Below are positions 43,396-54,133 of a stretch of 64,000 nt of DNA, in pieces. Source of the DNA: JBMOKT01 sp049323895 (GTDB lineage: Bacteria; Bacillota; Peptococcia; Peptococcales; BICA1-8); contig JBMOKT010000008.1 of the NCBI GenBank assembly GCA_049323895.1, positions 248,001 to 312,000 on the forward strand. The letters are read 5' to 3'. The stretch's first letter is position 1, and the number at the start of each line of letters is the position of its first letter. The translations under genes were made by a program, and so were the position numbers. The notes under the pieces are model-generated. The model made no database searches. It worked only from the letters and a program-made list of their open reading frames with translations, and was not told where the DNA came from.

Positions 43396-45114
43396 TTAAA
43401 TTTTAAACTGGCTGATTTTATCCCCTAACTTCTGAGTCATATTTTCCAACTCGGACATAGTTGCCCCTATCTCTTCCAATGTACCTGCCTGCTGTTGAAT
43501 ACCTGCTGAAATTTCCTGGGCATTTGCCGCAGTTTCATCAGTCACTGTAACAATATCGTTTACAGAGGCTGTCATTTCCTGACTCAATGCCGACTGCTGC
43601 TGGGCGGCAGCGGCCATTTCCTGGATTTGCGTATTTATTCTGCTTATTGCATTTACAATCTCAACAATTCTGCCTTTAGCCCCCTGAACCTGGGTAACAG
43701 TACTAGTAATCTGCTCACCGGTTTTATTGCTGGTAATAACAGCACTCTGGGTTTTTTCTTGTATATTCTTAATAAGATTTTGAATTTCTTTAGCGGATTT
43801 TGCAGATTCCTCTGCTAGTTTTCTAACCTCATCAGCAACAACGGCAAAGCCCCGTCCATGTTCACCGGCCCTTGCTGATTCAATAGCGGCATTGAGGGCT
43901 AAGAGGTTGGTCTGGTCTGCAATACTGCTGATAATATTGACAAAACCAGAGATATTGTCAGTTGCTTGAACCAAATCCTGCACAACTCTGCCTATCTCTT
44001 GTCGACCAGTATCCAAATGGTTAACAGTTTCTTCAACCTTATTCATAGCCTGCAAAGTATCCTCGGACTGCTTGCTGATTTTCATACCGACCTCCGATGC
44101 ATTTTGGGAGGAATTTGCAACATGCTCCGCAGATTTAGCAACTTCTTCTGCACCAATATTTGTTTCCTTGAGTATTCCGGCATTGCTTTGGGCACCTTGG
44201 GCAACTTTATCTATTCCGATAGCAATATTTGTCATGCTGGCATTAGATTCTTCCAAAGCCTTGCTGATTTGTTCAGTAGATAAAGTAACTTGTGATATGG
44301 TAGTGTTTATCTCCTCTACTAAAGAACGGTTGGCATTAATCATGGTGTTAAAACTATCGGATAAGATTCCTAACTCATCTTGTGATGATATCTCGGACTT
44401 AACTGTTAAATCTCCCTTGCTGGCTATTTCCATATTTTCCTTTAAAACTTTTATTGGCTTAAGAATATACCTATTGGCATAAAACAGTACAGCAATAATT
44501 GTTAACAACACTAATAAAACCAGGGCGATTATGATTTTCTGCCTCTCAGCATTCATAATTTCTGTAACATCATTGATATATATACCTGTTCCTACTATCC
44601 ACTCCCACGGAGCAAAAGTAGAAACATAGGACATTTTGGGTTCAATTTTAGTAGTATCATCATAATACTGCCATTGGTAATTTAAGTACCCTGAGCCTTG
44701 CCTTTTAGCAATATCTACAAACTCTAAAAATATTTTTACCCCATTGGGATCAACTATATTGGAAGCATCCTTGTTTTCTAATTCTGGTTTAAAGGGATGC
44801 ATTAATACATTAGGCGTAAAGTCATTAATCCAGATATAGTCCTGGGCACTATCGCCAAATCTAATGGCTCTTAAAGCATCCTTAGCAGCTTTTTGTGCCT
44901 CTACAGTTGTTAGCTGTCCTTTCTCGGCTTGGGAATGGTAGAACTTTATAATTGAAAGTGCGGAATTAACCAAATCCCTGGTCTGGTCTTCTTTTTCGTG
45001 ATAAATTTTATCACTGATAGACGGTAGAATATAGAAGAAGGTAACAAGTGTAAATAAAACTATGGGTATAATCGCTAAGATAACTAATTTTCCTTTAATA
45101 CTTTTTCCAAACAT
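43396..45114 (-). CDS. Methyl-accepting chemotaxis protein, sCache type
   Basis: 572 residues. TM1 about 10-30; extracytoplasmic single Cache domain (about 35-185, contains DYIWINDFTPNVLMHP); TM2 about 193-213; HAMP; cytoplasmic signalling domain with hairpin tip ADQTNLLALNAAIESARAGEHGRGFAVVADEVRKLAEES. Ligand unknown, a small organic acid is typical of sCache_2 receptors. Ribosome site AAAGGGG. Confidence 0.93.
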   Translation of the reverse strand: MFGKSIKGKLVILAIIPIVLFTLVTFFYILPSISDKIYHEKEDQTRDLVNSALSIIKFYHSQAEKGQLTTVEAQKAAKDALRAIRFGDSAQDYIWINDFTPNVLMHPFKPELENKDASNIVDPNGVKIFLEFVDIAKRQGSGYLNYQWQYYDDTTKIEPKMSYVSTFAPWEWIVGTGIYINDVTEIMNAERQKIIIALVLLVLLTIIAVLFYANRYILKPIKVLKENMEIASKGDLTVKSEISSQDELGILSDSFNTMINANRSLVEEINTTISQVTLSTEQISKALEESNASMTNIAIGIDKVAQGAQSNAGILKETNIGAEEVAKSAEHVANSSQNASEVGMKISKQSEDTLQAMNKVEETVNHLDTGRQEIGRVVQDLVQATDNISGFVNIISSIADQTNLLALNAAIESARAGEHGRGFAVVADEVRKLAEESAKSAKEIQNLIKNIQEKTQSAVITSNKTGEQITSTVTQVQGAKGRIVEIVNAISRINTQIQEMAAAAQQQSALSQEMTASVNDIVTVTDETAANAQEISAGIQQQAGTLEEIGATMSELENMTQKLGDKISQFKI

Positions 45115-45202
45115 CTTCTAACGACCCCTTTTCTTAACCTTATTTTACTTTATATTACCTATTACCTATGTTCGCACTTAGTTAAACAAACACCTTACAA
45201 AA

Positions 45203-45209
45203 TTCGACA
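45203..45209 (-). promoter_or_regulatory. Single Spo0A-type box before the receptor gene
   Basis: TGTCGAA on the minus strand, about 90 bp upstream of the start, just downstream of a TTGTAG-17-TAATAT promoter, a position suited to repression. Confidence 0.35.
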
Positions 45210-45293
45210 TATTTTTTAGGAAAAAATCTTATATATTAAATAAAAAAATAAAATACTACAAGCATTAGTAGATGTGGTGCTTTAATTAGAAAA

Positions 45294-45323
45294 AAACATA
45301 TTAATTTAGTAATTAATATGTTT
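45294..45323 (-). terminator. Terminator of the sbcC operon
   Basis: AAACATATTAATT-(4)-AATTAATATGTTT followed by TTTTTCT in the minus RNA. Confidence 0.8.
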
Positions 45324-45356
45324 AAAGTGAAGACTATATTTTTGACAGATAAGCAG

Positions 45357-48300
45357 CTAAGCAGTTTCTATACTTAGGCACGTACCCCGTCCTCCTTTTA
45401 GGGCGGGTTCAACAACAAGACTGCGGGAAATTCTGGCCCTCAATTCAGGGACATGGCTAATAATACCGATGGTCATTTTTTCCGTATGCAGCCTTTCCAG
45501 AGAATTCATCACAGTTTCCAGCAAAAAACTATCAAGGGTGCCAAAGCCCTCATCCAAAAAGAAAAATTGCAAGGGATACTTGCCTTTAAGTTGGATTTGT
45601 CCCGATAAAGCCAAAGCTAATGCCAAAGAGGTCAAAAATGTCTCCCCGCCCGAAAGGGTTGCAACAGGTCTGCGCAAACCACCATTGGCATCATCCCTGA
45701 TTATAAAACCTCCTTCAGAATCTACTTCCAAAGCATACCGGTAGTTGGTTAATTCACCTAATCTGCGGGAGGCATCTAGAGAAATGCTTATAAGCTGTTC
45801 TTCTGCCATGTATTCCACAAAGGTATTGCCGCGAAATAGCTTTTCTAATAGGACGAGCTTGTCCAGTTCCATGCTTAATAGTTTCCTCTCCCTCTCTAAG
45901 TCCTGCCAGCGGACATAATTATTATTCAGGGTTTGGAGATTTCCCTCCAGCTTATGTACTTTTGCTTGGGCTTCCTCCAGTTCCTTTTCCAGGGTAATTT
46001 TTTGCCTCGAAAACTGGAGCCATTGTTCTTGGGTAATACTCCTCCCAGCTAGTTTATTTTCCAAGGCTTCAATATTTTTTTCTTTTATTAATAAGCTATT
46101 ACGGTAACTTTCAATTTCGCCTTTTAATTTTTCACATTCCGCAGGCAAAAGGAATGAAGACTCTGCCTCCTCACAGGAGTTAAAGCCATACTCAGCTAAT
46201 TTATCATTTAATTGCCTTTCACCTTCAAATATTCTGAAACAAATCCCCTCTATTTCTTGATCCGCTGACAAAAGGGCACCTTTTTTTTCCTCCCAGGAAA
46301 TCTTTGTCTGCTCCTTATTTTCTACTGCTTTATTAAATTGCCTATTTATAGATTCCAATTCAATCAAAACCAACTCTTTTGCCTCTTTGGGTTTTTTTCC
46401 ACCGGTAATATCGTTAATTTTAGATGTATACTCAGATATCAAATTATTAGAGTTCTGCCCTTCTTGCTTAATAACTTCCAGGCTTTGCAGCAGTTTTGCC
46501 TTCAAGTCTTGTCGTAGGGAAAGCTGTTCATAGTAATAATCTAACTGCTGAACTGCTTCTTTTTCCAAGCTTCTTAATCTTTCTACATCCTGTTTTGCCT
46601 CCTTGAGTAAGTCAACTCGGTTTAAAATCTCTTCAGCCGACAGTCCCTGGGCAGAATTCTTAAAAGCAAGCAGCTTTTCATCCCGTTCTATAATGAACTT
46701 TTTTTCCTTTTCCTTTAAGTCTTCCAAATCTTCACCCATGGCAGCAGCTCTTGCTTCTTCTTGCTTCAAGAAAACATACACTTGGTTTACTTGTTTTGAA
46801 AGGGCGTCTGCCTCTTTTGCCAGTCTTTCCTTATGACTGGTATATGAATCCAATAAAGTTTGTTGATTTTGATAGTACTCCTTTTCCTCTGCCAGCTTCA
46901 TCTTGATATGGGCAAGAGACAACTGCTGCCAGTTACCAGGGAGATTTTGCACATTTAAATCAAGAGCTGTTTGCAGTTCCCGAGCTTTAGACTCTAACTG
47001 AATCTCTTCTTTTTTAATATTTTCATTTTGTATTTTAAGGGCTGCGATTTCCTGGGCAATAACTCTGTATTTTTCTTCAATTTCTTTTAGGTTTTGTTTA
47101 TGCGACAGCAGCGCATTTTGCAGGTTTGCAATCCCATCCTCTGACCCGTCAAGGATTGGGGCCGGGTTGGGATGGTCTAGAGAACCGCAGACGGGACAGG
47201 GAATATCTTTTTGCAGCCTGCTGCTTAATAATGACCCATAGCTTTGCACTTCCTTTTCCTTAATAAGGATTTCCAGGTCATTAACTGCAGAAACAAATTT
47301 TTCCCTCTGTAAAGCTGCTTGATTAAGATAGAGCACCTGTTCCTGTAATTGTCTTTCGAATAATCTTTGCTTATCTCTATTTTCAGATATTTGCTTCTGG
47401 ATATTGACCAATAATGTCTGGTAGTGTTCTAAAGTAAATACTTCTTTTTCCCATTGGGAAATTTTCATGAGGAGACTATTTAGTTCATCTTGTTCCAAGA
47501 CGGGTCTCGGCAGTTGATGATTTTCTTGTTCCTTTATTTGTTGCCGCCGTGATATTTCTTCCAGTTCATGCTGATATGCTTTTACTTTCTTTTGAATAGC
47601 ATCAAAATTTTCTTCTTTATTTTTTTTATTTAGATTGAACTCAAGTAAACCCTTTTCAGCATCCATAAAGACCTGCAAAGTTTCTTTTTGTCTATTAATA
47701 ACTTCCTCCTGCTTCAGAAGTTGTTCTTTTGCTTGTATTGCCCCATTAAGATCGTCTCTTTTATTTTGAAAAAAGGTCTTTTTCTTATCTAGTTCCTTAA
47801 TCTCAGCTATAAGAGCCTGATATTCATTATTTAAAGCTGTATATTCTGCCAATAGCAATTCACGCTTACCCTGCAGCTCATCCCTTTTTTGTTCAGCAAT
47901 AAATGCATCTTCCAGTCTATGCAGGGTAATTTTCAGCTTTTCCCCCTGGGTATTTATTATTTCCTGCCATTTTAGCAGGTCCTGTTCTGCCCCCTGATAA
48001 GCCTGTTTTACTAATACCAACTGCGCTTTCAATATTGCCGCTTCTTCTGTTCTTTGTCTTTTGAGTTTGTTTTCATTTTTGAGATATGTTATAAAGGGCT
48101 TTAGATAATCAGCCTGAACAGCACCTTTTAGCCTTTCCTCTTTCCCCCTGATTTCTTCCTGTAAGCTTTGCAAGGAATTTTGTATTTCTAACTCCTGAGC
48201 TAGTTCCTCCTGGAGTTGTAAAATCTGCTTAAAATCTTCCTCTCTTTTTCTGAATTCCTCCGCCTTTGTTTTCAGAGTTTGCAGGATTTTTGTTTCCTGC

Positions 48301-48962
48301 GCCAGATTCTCTGTCAGGTGTTCTATTGCCTCAGGTGATGCATCACCAAGTTCACTTTGCCTGCCTCTGATCTTCTCTTCATTTATTTTAGTATGGTTTA
48401 AACGGTTTTTAATGTTCTGTATTAACTGTTCACCGTATTTCTCCAGGTTAAAAATCCTTTGCAGCATTTTCCTTCTTTCCGCACCCTGCAGTGTTAAAAA
48501 CTCTTGGAATTTGCCCTGGGGAAGGACAACAGCACGGGTAAAATCCTCTGAAGTAAGCCCTAGAATACCCTGTATTTTTTCATCCACTTCCCTTTTTTTA
48601 TCAGCAATGACCTGAGGTTCATCCTCCATGAATTCCATCAAACGGCAGCTCTGTTGATTTATGCTGCCGTCACTGCTCTTCTTATAAGAGCGTTCAGCAC
48701 TAAACTTCCTGTCTCCTATTTCAAAGGTAAAACCCACATATGCTTTTTCCTCATTTTGATTAATAATTCCCGAAGTAGCACCCTTTGCCCGCTCAACCTT
48801 ACCATACAAGGCCAGGGTTATAGCATCGAGAACCGTTGATTTGCCGCTGCCCGTTGGTCCGAATATTCCAAATACGCCTGCTTCACAAAGGGAAGTAAAA
48901 TCAATTTCCTGTTGCTCCCGAAAGCTATTGAGACCTGCAATAATTAGATGAATAGGTTTCAT
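45357..48962 (-). CDS. sbcC: Exonuclease subunit SbcC
   Basis: 1201 residues, SMC-like ATPase. Walker A GPTGSGKST near residue 35, two long coiled coils, zinc hook CPVCGSLDHPNP (about residues 580-600), and C-terminal signature LSGGETFLTSLALALAL with Walker B FFLDEGFGTLD. Works with SbcD to open hairpin and protein-blocked ends. The start overlaps the sbcD stop by 4 bp. Confidence 0.93.
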   Translation of the reverse strand: MKPIHLIIAGLNSFREQQEIDFTSLCEAGVFGIFGPTGSGKSTVLDAITLALYGKVERAKGATSGIINQNEEKAYVGFTFEIGDRKFSAERSYKKSSDGSINQQSCRLMEFMEDEPQVIADKKREVDEKIQGILGLTSEDFTRAVVLPQGKFQEFLTLQGAERRKMLQRIFNLEKYGEQLIQNIKNRLNHTKINEEKIRGRQSELGDASPEAIEHLTENLAQETKILQTLKTKAEEFRKREEDFKQILQLQEELAQELEIQNSLQSLQEEIRGKEERLKGAVQADYLKPFITYLKNENKLKRQRTEEAAILKAQLVLVKQAYQGAEQDLLKWQEIINTQGEKLKITLHRLEDAFIAEQKRDELQGKRELLLAEYTALNNEYQALIAEIKELDKKKTFFQNKRDDLNGAIQAKEQLLKQEEVINRQKETLQVFMDAEKGLLEFNLNKKNKEENFDAIQKKVKAYQHELEEISRRQQIKEQENHQLPRPVLEQDELNSLLMKISQWEKEVFTLEHYQTLLVNIQKQISENRDKQRLFERQLQEQVLYLNQAALQREKFVSAVNDLEILIKEKEVQSYGSLLSSRLQKDIPCPVCGSLDHPNPAPILDGSEDGIANLQNALLSHKQNLKEIEEKYRVIAQEIAALKIQNENIKKEEIQLESKARELQTALDLNVQNLPGNWQQLSLAHIKMKLAEEKEYYQNQQTLLDSYTSHKERLAKEADALSKQVNQVYVFLKQEEARAAAMGEDLEDLKEKEKKFIIERDEKLLAFKNSAQGLSAEEILNRVDLLKEAKQDVERLRSLEKEAVQQLDYYYEQLSLRQDLKAKLLQSLEVIKQEGQNSNNLISEYTSKINDITGGKKPKEAKELVLIELESINRQFNKAVENKEQTKISWEEKKGALLSADQEIEGICFRIFEGERQLNDKLAEYGFNSCEEAESSFLLPAECEKLKGEIESYRNSLLIKEKNIEALENKLAGRSITQEQWLQFSRQKITLEKELEEAQAKVHKLEGNLQTLNNNYVRWQDLERERKLLSMELDKLVLLEKLFRGNTFVEYMAEEQLISISLDASRRLGELTNYRYALEVDSEGGFIIRDDANGGLRRPVATLSGGETFLTSLALALALSGQIQLKGKYPLQFFFLDEGFGTLDSFLLETVMNSLERLHTEKMTIGIISHVPELRARISRSLVVEPALKGGRGTCLSIETA

Positions 48963-50191
48963 TGAGACTCAACCTCTCTCCCTTGATCCACTAATTCCAA
49001 AAATAATTTAAGAAGTTCGTCCTTTGGCTCGGACTGAAAATTCTTCATGTAAAAGCTTTTAAAAAGTTCATCTATTGGAAGATTTATGCGGTCTTCCCAT
49101 TGTGCCTCTTTTTGAACCATATTTTTTAAAACAGGTCTGATATTAATAATATCCGGTCTTATTTCCTTCAATTGTTTAATCTCACCTATAGTTAAAGGCT
49201 CATCCAGATGGATAGCCAAGTCGATCCAAGCAAGGTAATCTCTTTTTTCCTGGCACCATTTAAATACCTGCTGTATTCCTAAAGGGGCATCCCACCGAAC
49301 TAAGGGGCGGCCGCTGGATAAAGGTATCTCTTTTACAACAGTTTTACTGCCGGGGCTGCATTCTATCAAATACACAACCTTGGTCTGACCCGCTTCGGAA
49401 AAACTGTAGGCCAAAGGAGAACCCGAATACCTCGCATTTTCTTTATCCCCCACCCGCTGGGGTCTATGCAAATGACCCAATGCAGTATAATGAGCTTTTT
49501 CTAAAGGAAGCATTTGTATATCGACAGCAGGGGAACCACCCAACTGGATAGGACGCTCCGATTCACTCTCCCTGCCCCCCCGCACAAATAAGTGACTCAG
49601 GCAAAGGTTCACTGTATCGTGTCGATAATAACTGCTAAGGTTATTTATAAGGGCTCCCACTCTTTGGGAGTAACTTTTTTGCATGACTTCTTCATCCAGG
49701 TTAACGGCTAAAATTTCCTTTAGCCTTTGTTCTGAGGGGTACGGAAGAGCAATTATCACTGCCTGATGGCTGCAGCCGGGAACAGCCAGTTTTAACCAAC
49801 CCGGACCTGCATTCACCCTCTGCACCTTCCCCGTCTTAGTACCCAATACTGACGCCTGTTCCTTAGGCAGACCCAACAGAGTAATTCCCAACTGTTCCGC
49901 TAAGGGATCAGAGGCTGTAATCCGTTCCGGATTGTCATGGTTGCCGGCAATGGCAACTATCCCCCTCCTGCCTCCTGCCGACAGATTAAATAGTCCTTGA
50001 TAAAAAAGCTGTTCCGCTTTGGCAGGGGGGTTGGGGGTGTCATAGATATCACCTGCTATCAGCACCAGGTCAACCTTCTCCTGCTCTACAATATCACACA
50101 ATTCATTTATAAATGCTTCCTGCTCTTGGTGCCTGTCCCTGCCTTCCAGAGACCGCCCCAAATGCCAGTCTGATGTATGTAGGATACGCAT
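48959..50191 (-). CDS. sbcD: Exonuclease subunit SbcD
   Basis: 410 residues from ATG 50191 (site AGGGAGA). Mre11-type phosphoesterase with motifs HTSDWHLGR, AGDIYDTPNP, GNHDNPE, LCLSHLF and LGHLHRPQ. C-terminal cap domain normal. The frame open to 50242 lacks family similarity. Translationally coupled to sbcC. Confidence 0.93.
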   Translation of the reverse strand: MRILHTSDWHLGRSLEGRDRHQEQEAFINELCDIVEQEKVDLVLIAGDIYDTPNPPAKAEQLFYQGLFNLSAGGRRGIVAIAGNHDNPERITASDPLAEQLGITLLGLPKEQASVLGTKTGKVQRVNAGPGWLKLAVPGCSHQAVIIALPYPSEQRLKEILAVNLDEEVMQKSYSQRVGALINNLSSYYRHDTVNLCLSHLFVRGGRESESERPIQLGGSPAVDIQMLPLEKAHYTALGHLHRPQRVGDKENARYSGSPLAYSFSEAGQTKVVYLIECSPGSKTVVKEIPLSSGRPLVRWDAPLGIQQVFKWCQEKRDYLAWIDLAIHLDEPLTIGEIKQLKEIRPDIINIRPVLKNMVQKEAQWEDRINLPIDELFKSFYMKNFQSEPKDELLKLFLELVDQGREVESQ

Positions 50192-50261
50192 ATCTTGCAT
50201 CTCCCTTCTTTTCGATGTTACGTCTAGTAAGCTAGTCTTCATGATAATACACTTTAAGTGG

Positions 50262-50440
50262 CTACAATTGTTATAGTGCTACAGTGCTACCGAAAAATAC
50301 TAAAAGGTTATTTACTATGAAAGCTGCACATTCATGGTCACACTTTCTTTTACTATCACACTATCAAACTATCAAACTATCGCACTCACAAACTACCAGC
50401 ACTAGCCACTAGCCACTAACAACTAGCCACTGTTTTTTAC
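50262..50440. repeat. Composite intergenic repeat, copy D
   Basis: GTGCTACAGTGCTACC, GCACATTCATGGTCACAC, ATCACACTATCAAACTATCA and ACTAGCCACTAGCCAC blocks, inverted relative to copies at 57.9 and 59.1 kb. Confidence 0.65.
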
Positions 50441-50510
50441 CAGTCACCAGTCACCAGTCACCAGTCACCAGTCACCAGTCACCAGTCACCAGTCACCAGT
50501 CACCAGTCAC
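50441..50510. repeat. Heptamer array CAGTCAC, ten perfect copies
   Basis: Perfect tandem array of 70 bp. On the minus strand it reads as GTGACTG units and begins within the addA stop codon. Confidence 0.97.
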
Positions 50511-53500
50511 TATAATTGTATCGCTTTACCTAGACTAAACAAATACAAATATCTTTCTTTAACCTTTTCCTTAGTTATAGTCTCTACAGCTCTGGTATAA
50601 AGGTTTATTTGCCCGGAGTACCTATCGATAAACCCTGAGAGGTCTTCATCCTTTATTTGGTCACTTTTATAATCAATTAAAACCCAGCCTCCATCCTCAT
50701 ACCACATGCAGTCAATTACCCCTTGCAGTAATACTTTATCAGAGGTATCGGTCCCAATATCATCATAAATCTCCTGAACATCCAAGGTTAAACTGAAGGG
50801 AATTTCCCTTTCTGCCCTTTGGGCCCTTTTAAGTCTTTCCCCTAGAGAACTCTCAAAAAAGAGCAGGATATTTTCCTGGGGGATTGACTCTTTTTGTTCT
50901 GGAGTTAGTAACTCCCTGCTTAATAAATCCTCCAGAAACATCTCCAGGTATTGCCCGGTGATTTTCTGATGTAATGGAATATGCTGCATCACACAATGGA
51001 TAGCAGAGCCTTTTTCTACAGCTGTCAAAGCCTTCTTCTTTTGAAGAAATACGGGGCGCCTTCTAAATCCTTGAAAAATCCTGTTTTCTTGTAAATCAAG
51101 CTGCACTTCCTGAAATTTATGCTTAATCTCGGTAACACTAACTTTAGCCCCTTTGGTGCTTACCCCGGGAAAGGGGTATGTCCACTCCAGCTTTTCTGCA
51201 ACCTGTCTATAAAGCTGGGGATCAATCTGTACCTGCTGTAAATCCTTAATGCTTTCCAGCATTTCCCTGGTTGCTGCAACCTGCTCATCTTCCTGGACGT
51301 TTAATTCTTCTTGCAGAACGGCAATTTCCCACGCAGATTCATCTTCCAGCAGGGAAATTGCCTGCTGTGGGACGAATCTACGCAAGGGGATGCCATCCCT
51401 GTGCCTGGTTAACGCAGGTCCAAGCCAATCCAAAAAGCTGTCGGCCTGGGCAAGGAAGCTGTCGGGAATTTTAACAGAGGGAATGTCTAAAAATTGAGCC
51501 CAGTCCTCAATTTGTTTCTGTACCTTTCTTACAGTACCAATCATTATCAACTTTTCCCTGGCTCTGGTCATAGCTACGTAAAGTATGCGCATTTCTTCCG
51601 CCAAGGTCTCTAGCTTAACCTTAATATCTATGGCAAGTTTAGCAATTGTTGGATATTTAATCCTCTTCTCAGGATCGATAAAAACAGGTCCAAGACCTAA
51701 ATCCTTATGCAGAGTAATATCTTGCCTGGTATCCAGCATGTTAAACTTTTTGCCCAGCCCGGCAATAATTACAACGGGAAATTCCAAGCCCTTGCTTTTA
51801 TGGATACTCATAATACGGACGACGTTTTCGTTTTCACTAAGGGCTTTAGCCGCCTCTAAATCACTTTTATTTTCCTCCATTCTTTGCAGGAAACGGAGAA
51901 ACATAAACAGCCCCTTGAAACTGGTTGTTTCAAATTGCCTGGCCCTGTCGTGGAGGGCCCGCAGGTTTGCCTGCCGCTGGCTTCCCCCGGCCATTGCACC
52001 TACATAATCGAAATAACCCGTTTCCCGATACAAAGTCCAAATAAGGTTTGCCAGTTCATTCTGACGGGCCAGGGTTCTCCAGTTTTCCAGCCGGGACAGG
52101 AATCCTCCCAATTTTTCGGCTAATTGGTCCTTTGTTTTCTCGACTGTTTGTAATATAGCCTGGTAAAAATCACCTTGAGGACAATGAAGTCGGATATTTG
52201 CCATCTCCTGGGAACTTAATCCCACTAGAGGCGAGCGAAGCACCCCAGCCAAAGGGATATCCTGCCGGGGATTATCTATAATCTTTAATAAGGAAAGCAT
52301 AATCTGTACTTCCGTAGCTTTAAAATATCCCCTTCCCAGTTCTCCATAAACAGGAATTCCCAGTAAACGGAACCTTTCCAGAAAGGTCTCTGCAGAACCT
52401 TTAGGTGAGCGTAGAAGGATAACAATATCTGAATAGGTAATGGTCCGATAGTCGTTTGTTTTTTTATCAAACACAAGACAATTCTGCTCTATTAGTTCCT
52501 TAATCCGATTACCTATTATAACCGCTTCCCGTTCTACGGAAGTCAGTTGCTCTGCCTCTTCCATATCTTTTTCTACTAAATAAAATTCTACCGGACCTGC
52601 CAAACCAGCTTGCCCTTGACATTCTGGGTAAACTACGCCGCATCTGAGGCGAGCCTCCTGGTTATATTCTATCTCCCCTAAATCCTTGCCCATTAATTGC
52701 TGAAAAACAAAGTTTACTCCATCCACAATCTCCTTGCGGCAGCGGAAATTACTAGCTAAATCTATCCGCCGGTCTGCATATCCTTCCTTGTTTGCAAAGC
52801 GGTAATATTTTTCCTGGAAAAGTTCAGGCCTTGCCAGACGGAAGCGGTAAATACTCTGCTTCACATCACCCACCATAAAAAGATTATCAGGACGGGAAAC
52901 AAGCTGTAATATGGTTTCTTGAACGTCATTAATATCCTGGTACTCATCAACTAAGACTTGGGAGTACTTTTCCTGGAGCTTCATGCTGACGGCAGAAGGT
53001 ATTATCTGTTCAGGAGTTGAATTTGTTGCCATTAACAGTTGGAGACAGTAATGCTCTAAGTCATTGAAATCCATAATGTTTCGCCGTATCTTGGCCTTGG
53101 CATACTCTTCCTTAAACTCCATAACTAAGCGTCCGAGAAGCTCCAAATAAGGTTGTACAATTACTAAATCATTAATAAAGTCCTGGGGTAAACGATGAAA
53201 ATATTTATTCTGCAGTCCTTTCAATATATCTTTGGCCTTATCTCTAAAGTATTTTACCTTTTCCTGCAGCTCCGGATTACTTTCTTCTTTTTTTGCCCTA
53301 GGCAGCCTGCCAAAGGCCGCAGTGGATGCCGCATCGTAGGCTTCCTTCCAGGAAAGGGATGCTGCATTTAATATATCTTCCAAGAGATAAATTTCCTCTT
53401 GAAGTGTAGCAATATAAGCGGCAGGTCCTCCCGGTGCCCCTGCCAGCCTAAATGCCTGCACCAGCATTTCCCGGGCAGTACTGAATTCCATTTTAATGCT

Positions 53501-54133
53501 TGGCAATAGGTATTGAAACCATTCCGAGCCAGTAAAACCAGTAATTACCTCTTCCAGCCATTTTTGCGGCCAGGGATTGCTTTGGGCAAAGGAAAACAGT
53601 TTGATTATCAAGTTCTGTATCAAGACATCATCCTGTGAACCTCCGTAGGCATCTATCAATTTGCTAAAACCGTCGCCGTCGACGCAGTTTGTGTAGTATT
53701 TTTCCAGGATTTCCTCCAATACATCCAGCCGTAAAAGTTCTGCCTCCGTCTCGTCAGCAATTCGGAAGTGGGGGTCTATGCCTAGAATATAGAAATTCTC
53801 CTTCACCACCTCCATGCAAAAGGAATGGAGTGTCATAATTGATGCTTTATTAAGCAGGGTACTCTGCCGGTACAAATGACGGGAAAGGGGGTTTCTTTTT
53901 GCCGCTTGTGCCAGTGCTGCACCTATTCTCTCCTTCATCTCTGCGGCAGCGGCATTAGTAAAGGTTACCACCAAGAGGGCATCCACATCAACAGGAGCCT
54001 TTTCATCACAAATCAGTTTGATAATCCGTTCTACCAATACAGCAGTTTTTCCCGAGCCTGCTGCTGCTGCCACTAAAAGGTTGCAGTTGCGAGTATATAT
54101 TGCCTGTTCCTGTTCCCTTGTCCAGGTGGTCAT
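50510..54133 (-). CDS. addA: ATP-dependent helicase/nuclease subunit A
   Basis: 1207 residues. UvrD-like helicase with Walker A AAAGSGKTAVL (about 22-32), VDEYQDINDVQ, QSIYRFRLA, SNFRCRKEI, and STAT-like MSIHKSKGLEFPVV; C-terminal RecB nuclease with IDCMWYEDGGWVLIDYKSDQ. Ribosome site AAGGAG. Stop TAG is supplied by the first heptamer unit. Works with AddB for double-strand break resection. Confidence 0.94.
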   Translation of the reverse strand: MTTWTREQEQAIYTRNCNLLVAAAAGSGKTAVLVERIIKLICDEKAPVDVDALLVVTFTNAAAAEMKERIGAALAQAAKRNPLSRHLYRQSTLLNKASIMTLHSFCMEVVKENFYILGIDPHFRIADETEAELLRLDVLEEILEKYYTNCVDGDGFSKLIDAYGGSQDDVLIQNLIIKLFSFAQSNPWPQKWLEEVITGFTGSEWFQYLLPSIKMEFSTAREMLVQAFRLAGAPGGPAAYIATLQEEIYLLEDILNAASLSWKEAYDAASTAAFGRLPRAKKEESNPELQEKVKYFRDKAKDILKGLQNKYFHRLPQDFINDLVIVQPYLELLGRLVMEFKEEYAKAKIRRNIMDFNDLEHYCLQLLMATNSTPEQIIPSAVSMKLQEKYSQVLVDEYQDINDVQETILQLVSRPDNLFMVGDVKQSIYRFRLARPELFQEKYYRFANKEGYADRRIDLASNFRCRKEIVDGVNFVFQQLMGKDLGEIEYNQEARLRCGVVYPECQGQAGLAGPVEFYLVEKDMEEAEQLTSVEREAVIIGNRIKELIEQNCLVFDKKTNDYRTITYSDIVILLRSPKGSAETFLERFRLLGIPVYGELGRGYFKATEVQIMLSLLKIIDNPRQDIPLAGVLRSPLVGLSSQEMANIRLHCPQGDFYQAILQTVEKTKDQLAEKLGGFLSRLENWRTLARQNELANLIWTLYRETGYFDYVGAMAGGSQRQANLRALHDRARQFETTSFKGLFMFLRFLQRMEENKSDLEAAKALSENENVVRIMSIHKSKGLEFPVVIIAGLGKKFNMLDTRQDITLHKDLGLGPVFIDPEKRIKYPTIAKLAIDIKVKLETLAEEMRILYVAMTRAREKLIMIGTVRKVQKQIEDWAQFLDIPSVKIPDSFLAQADSFLDWLGPALTRHRDGIPLRRFVPQQAISLLEDESAWEIAVLQEELNVQEDEQVAATREMLESIKDLQQVQIDPQLYRQVAEKLEWTYPFPGVSTKGAKVSVTEIKHKFQEVQLDLQENRIFQGFRRRPVFLQKKKALTAVEKGSAIHCVMQHIPLHQKITGQYLEMFLEDLLSRELLTPEQKESIPQENILLFFESSLGERLKRAQRAEREIPFSLTLDVQEIYDDIGTDTSDKVLLQGVIDCMWYEDGGWVLIDYKSDQIKDEDLSGFIDRYSGQINLYTRAVETITKEKVKERYLYLFSLGKAIQL

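Noticed and set aside
50441..50510. CRISPR array or replication iterons
   Set aside because: Perfect 7-bp units without spacers and no replication gene nearby; it belongs to the dispersed heptamer family.
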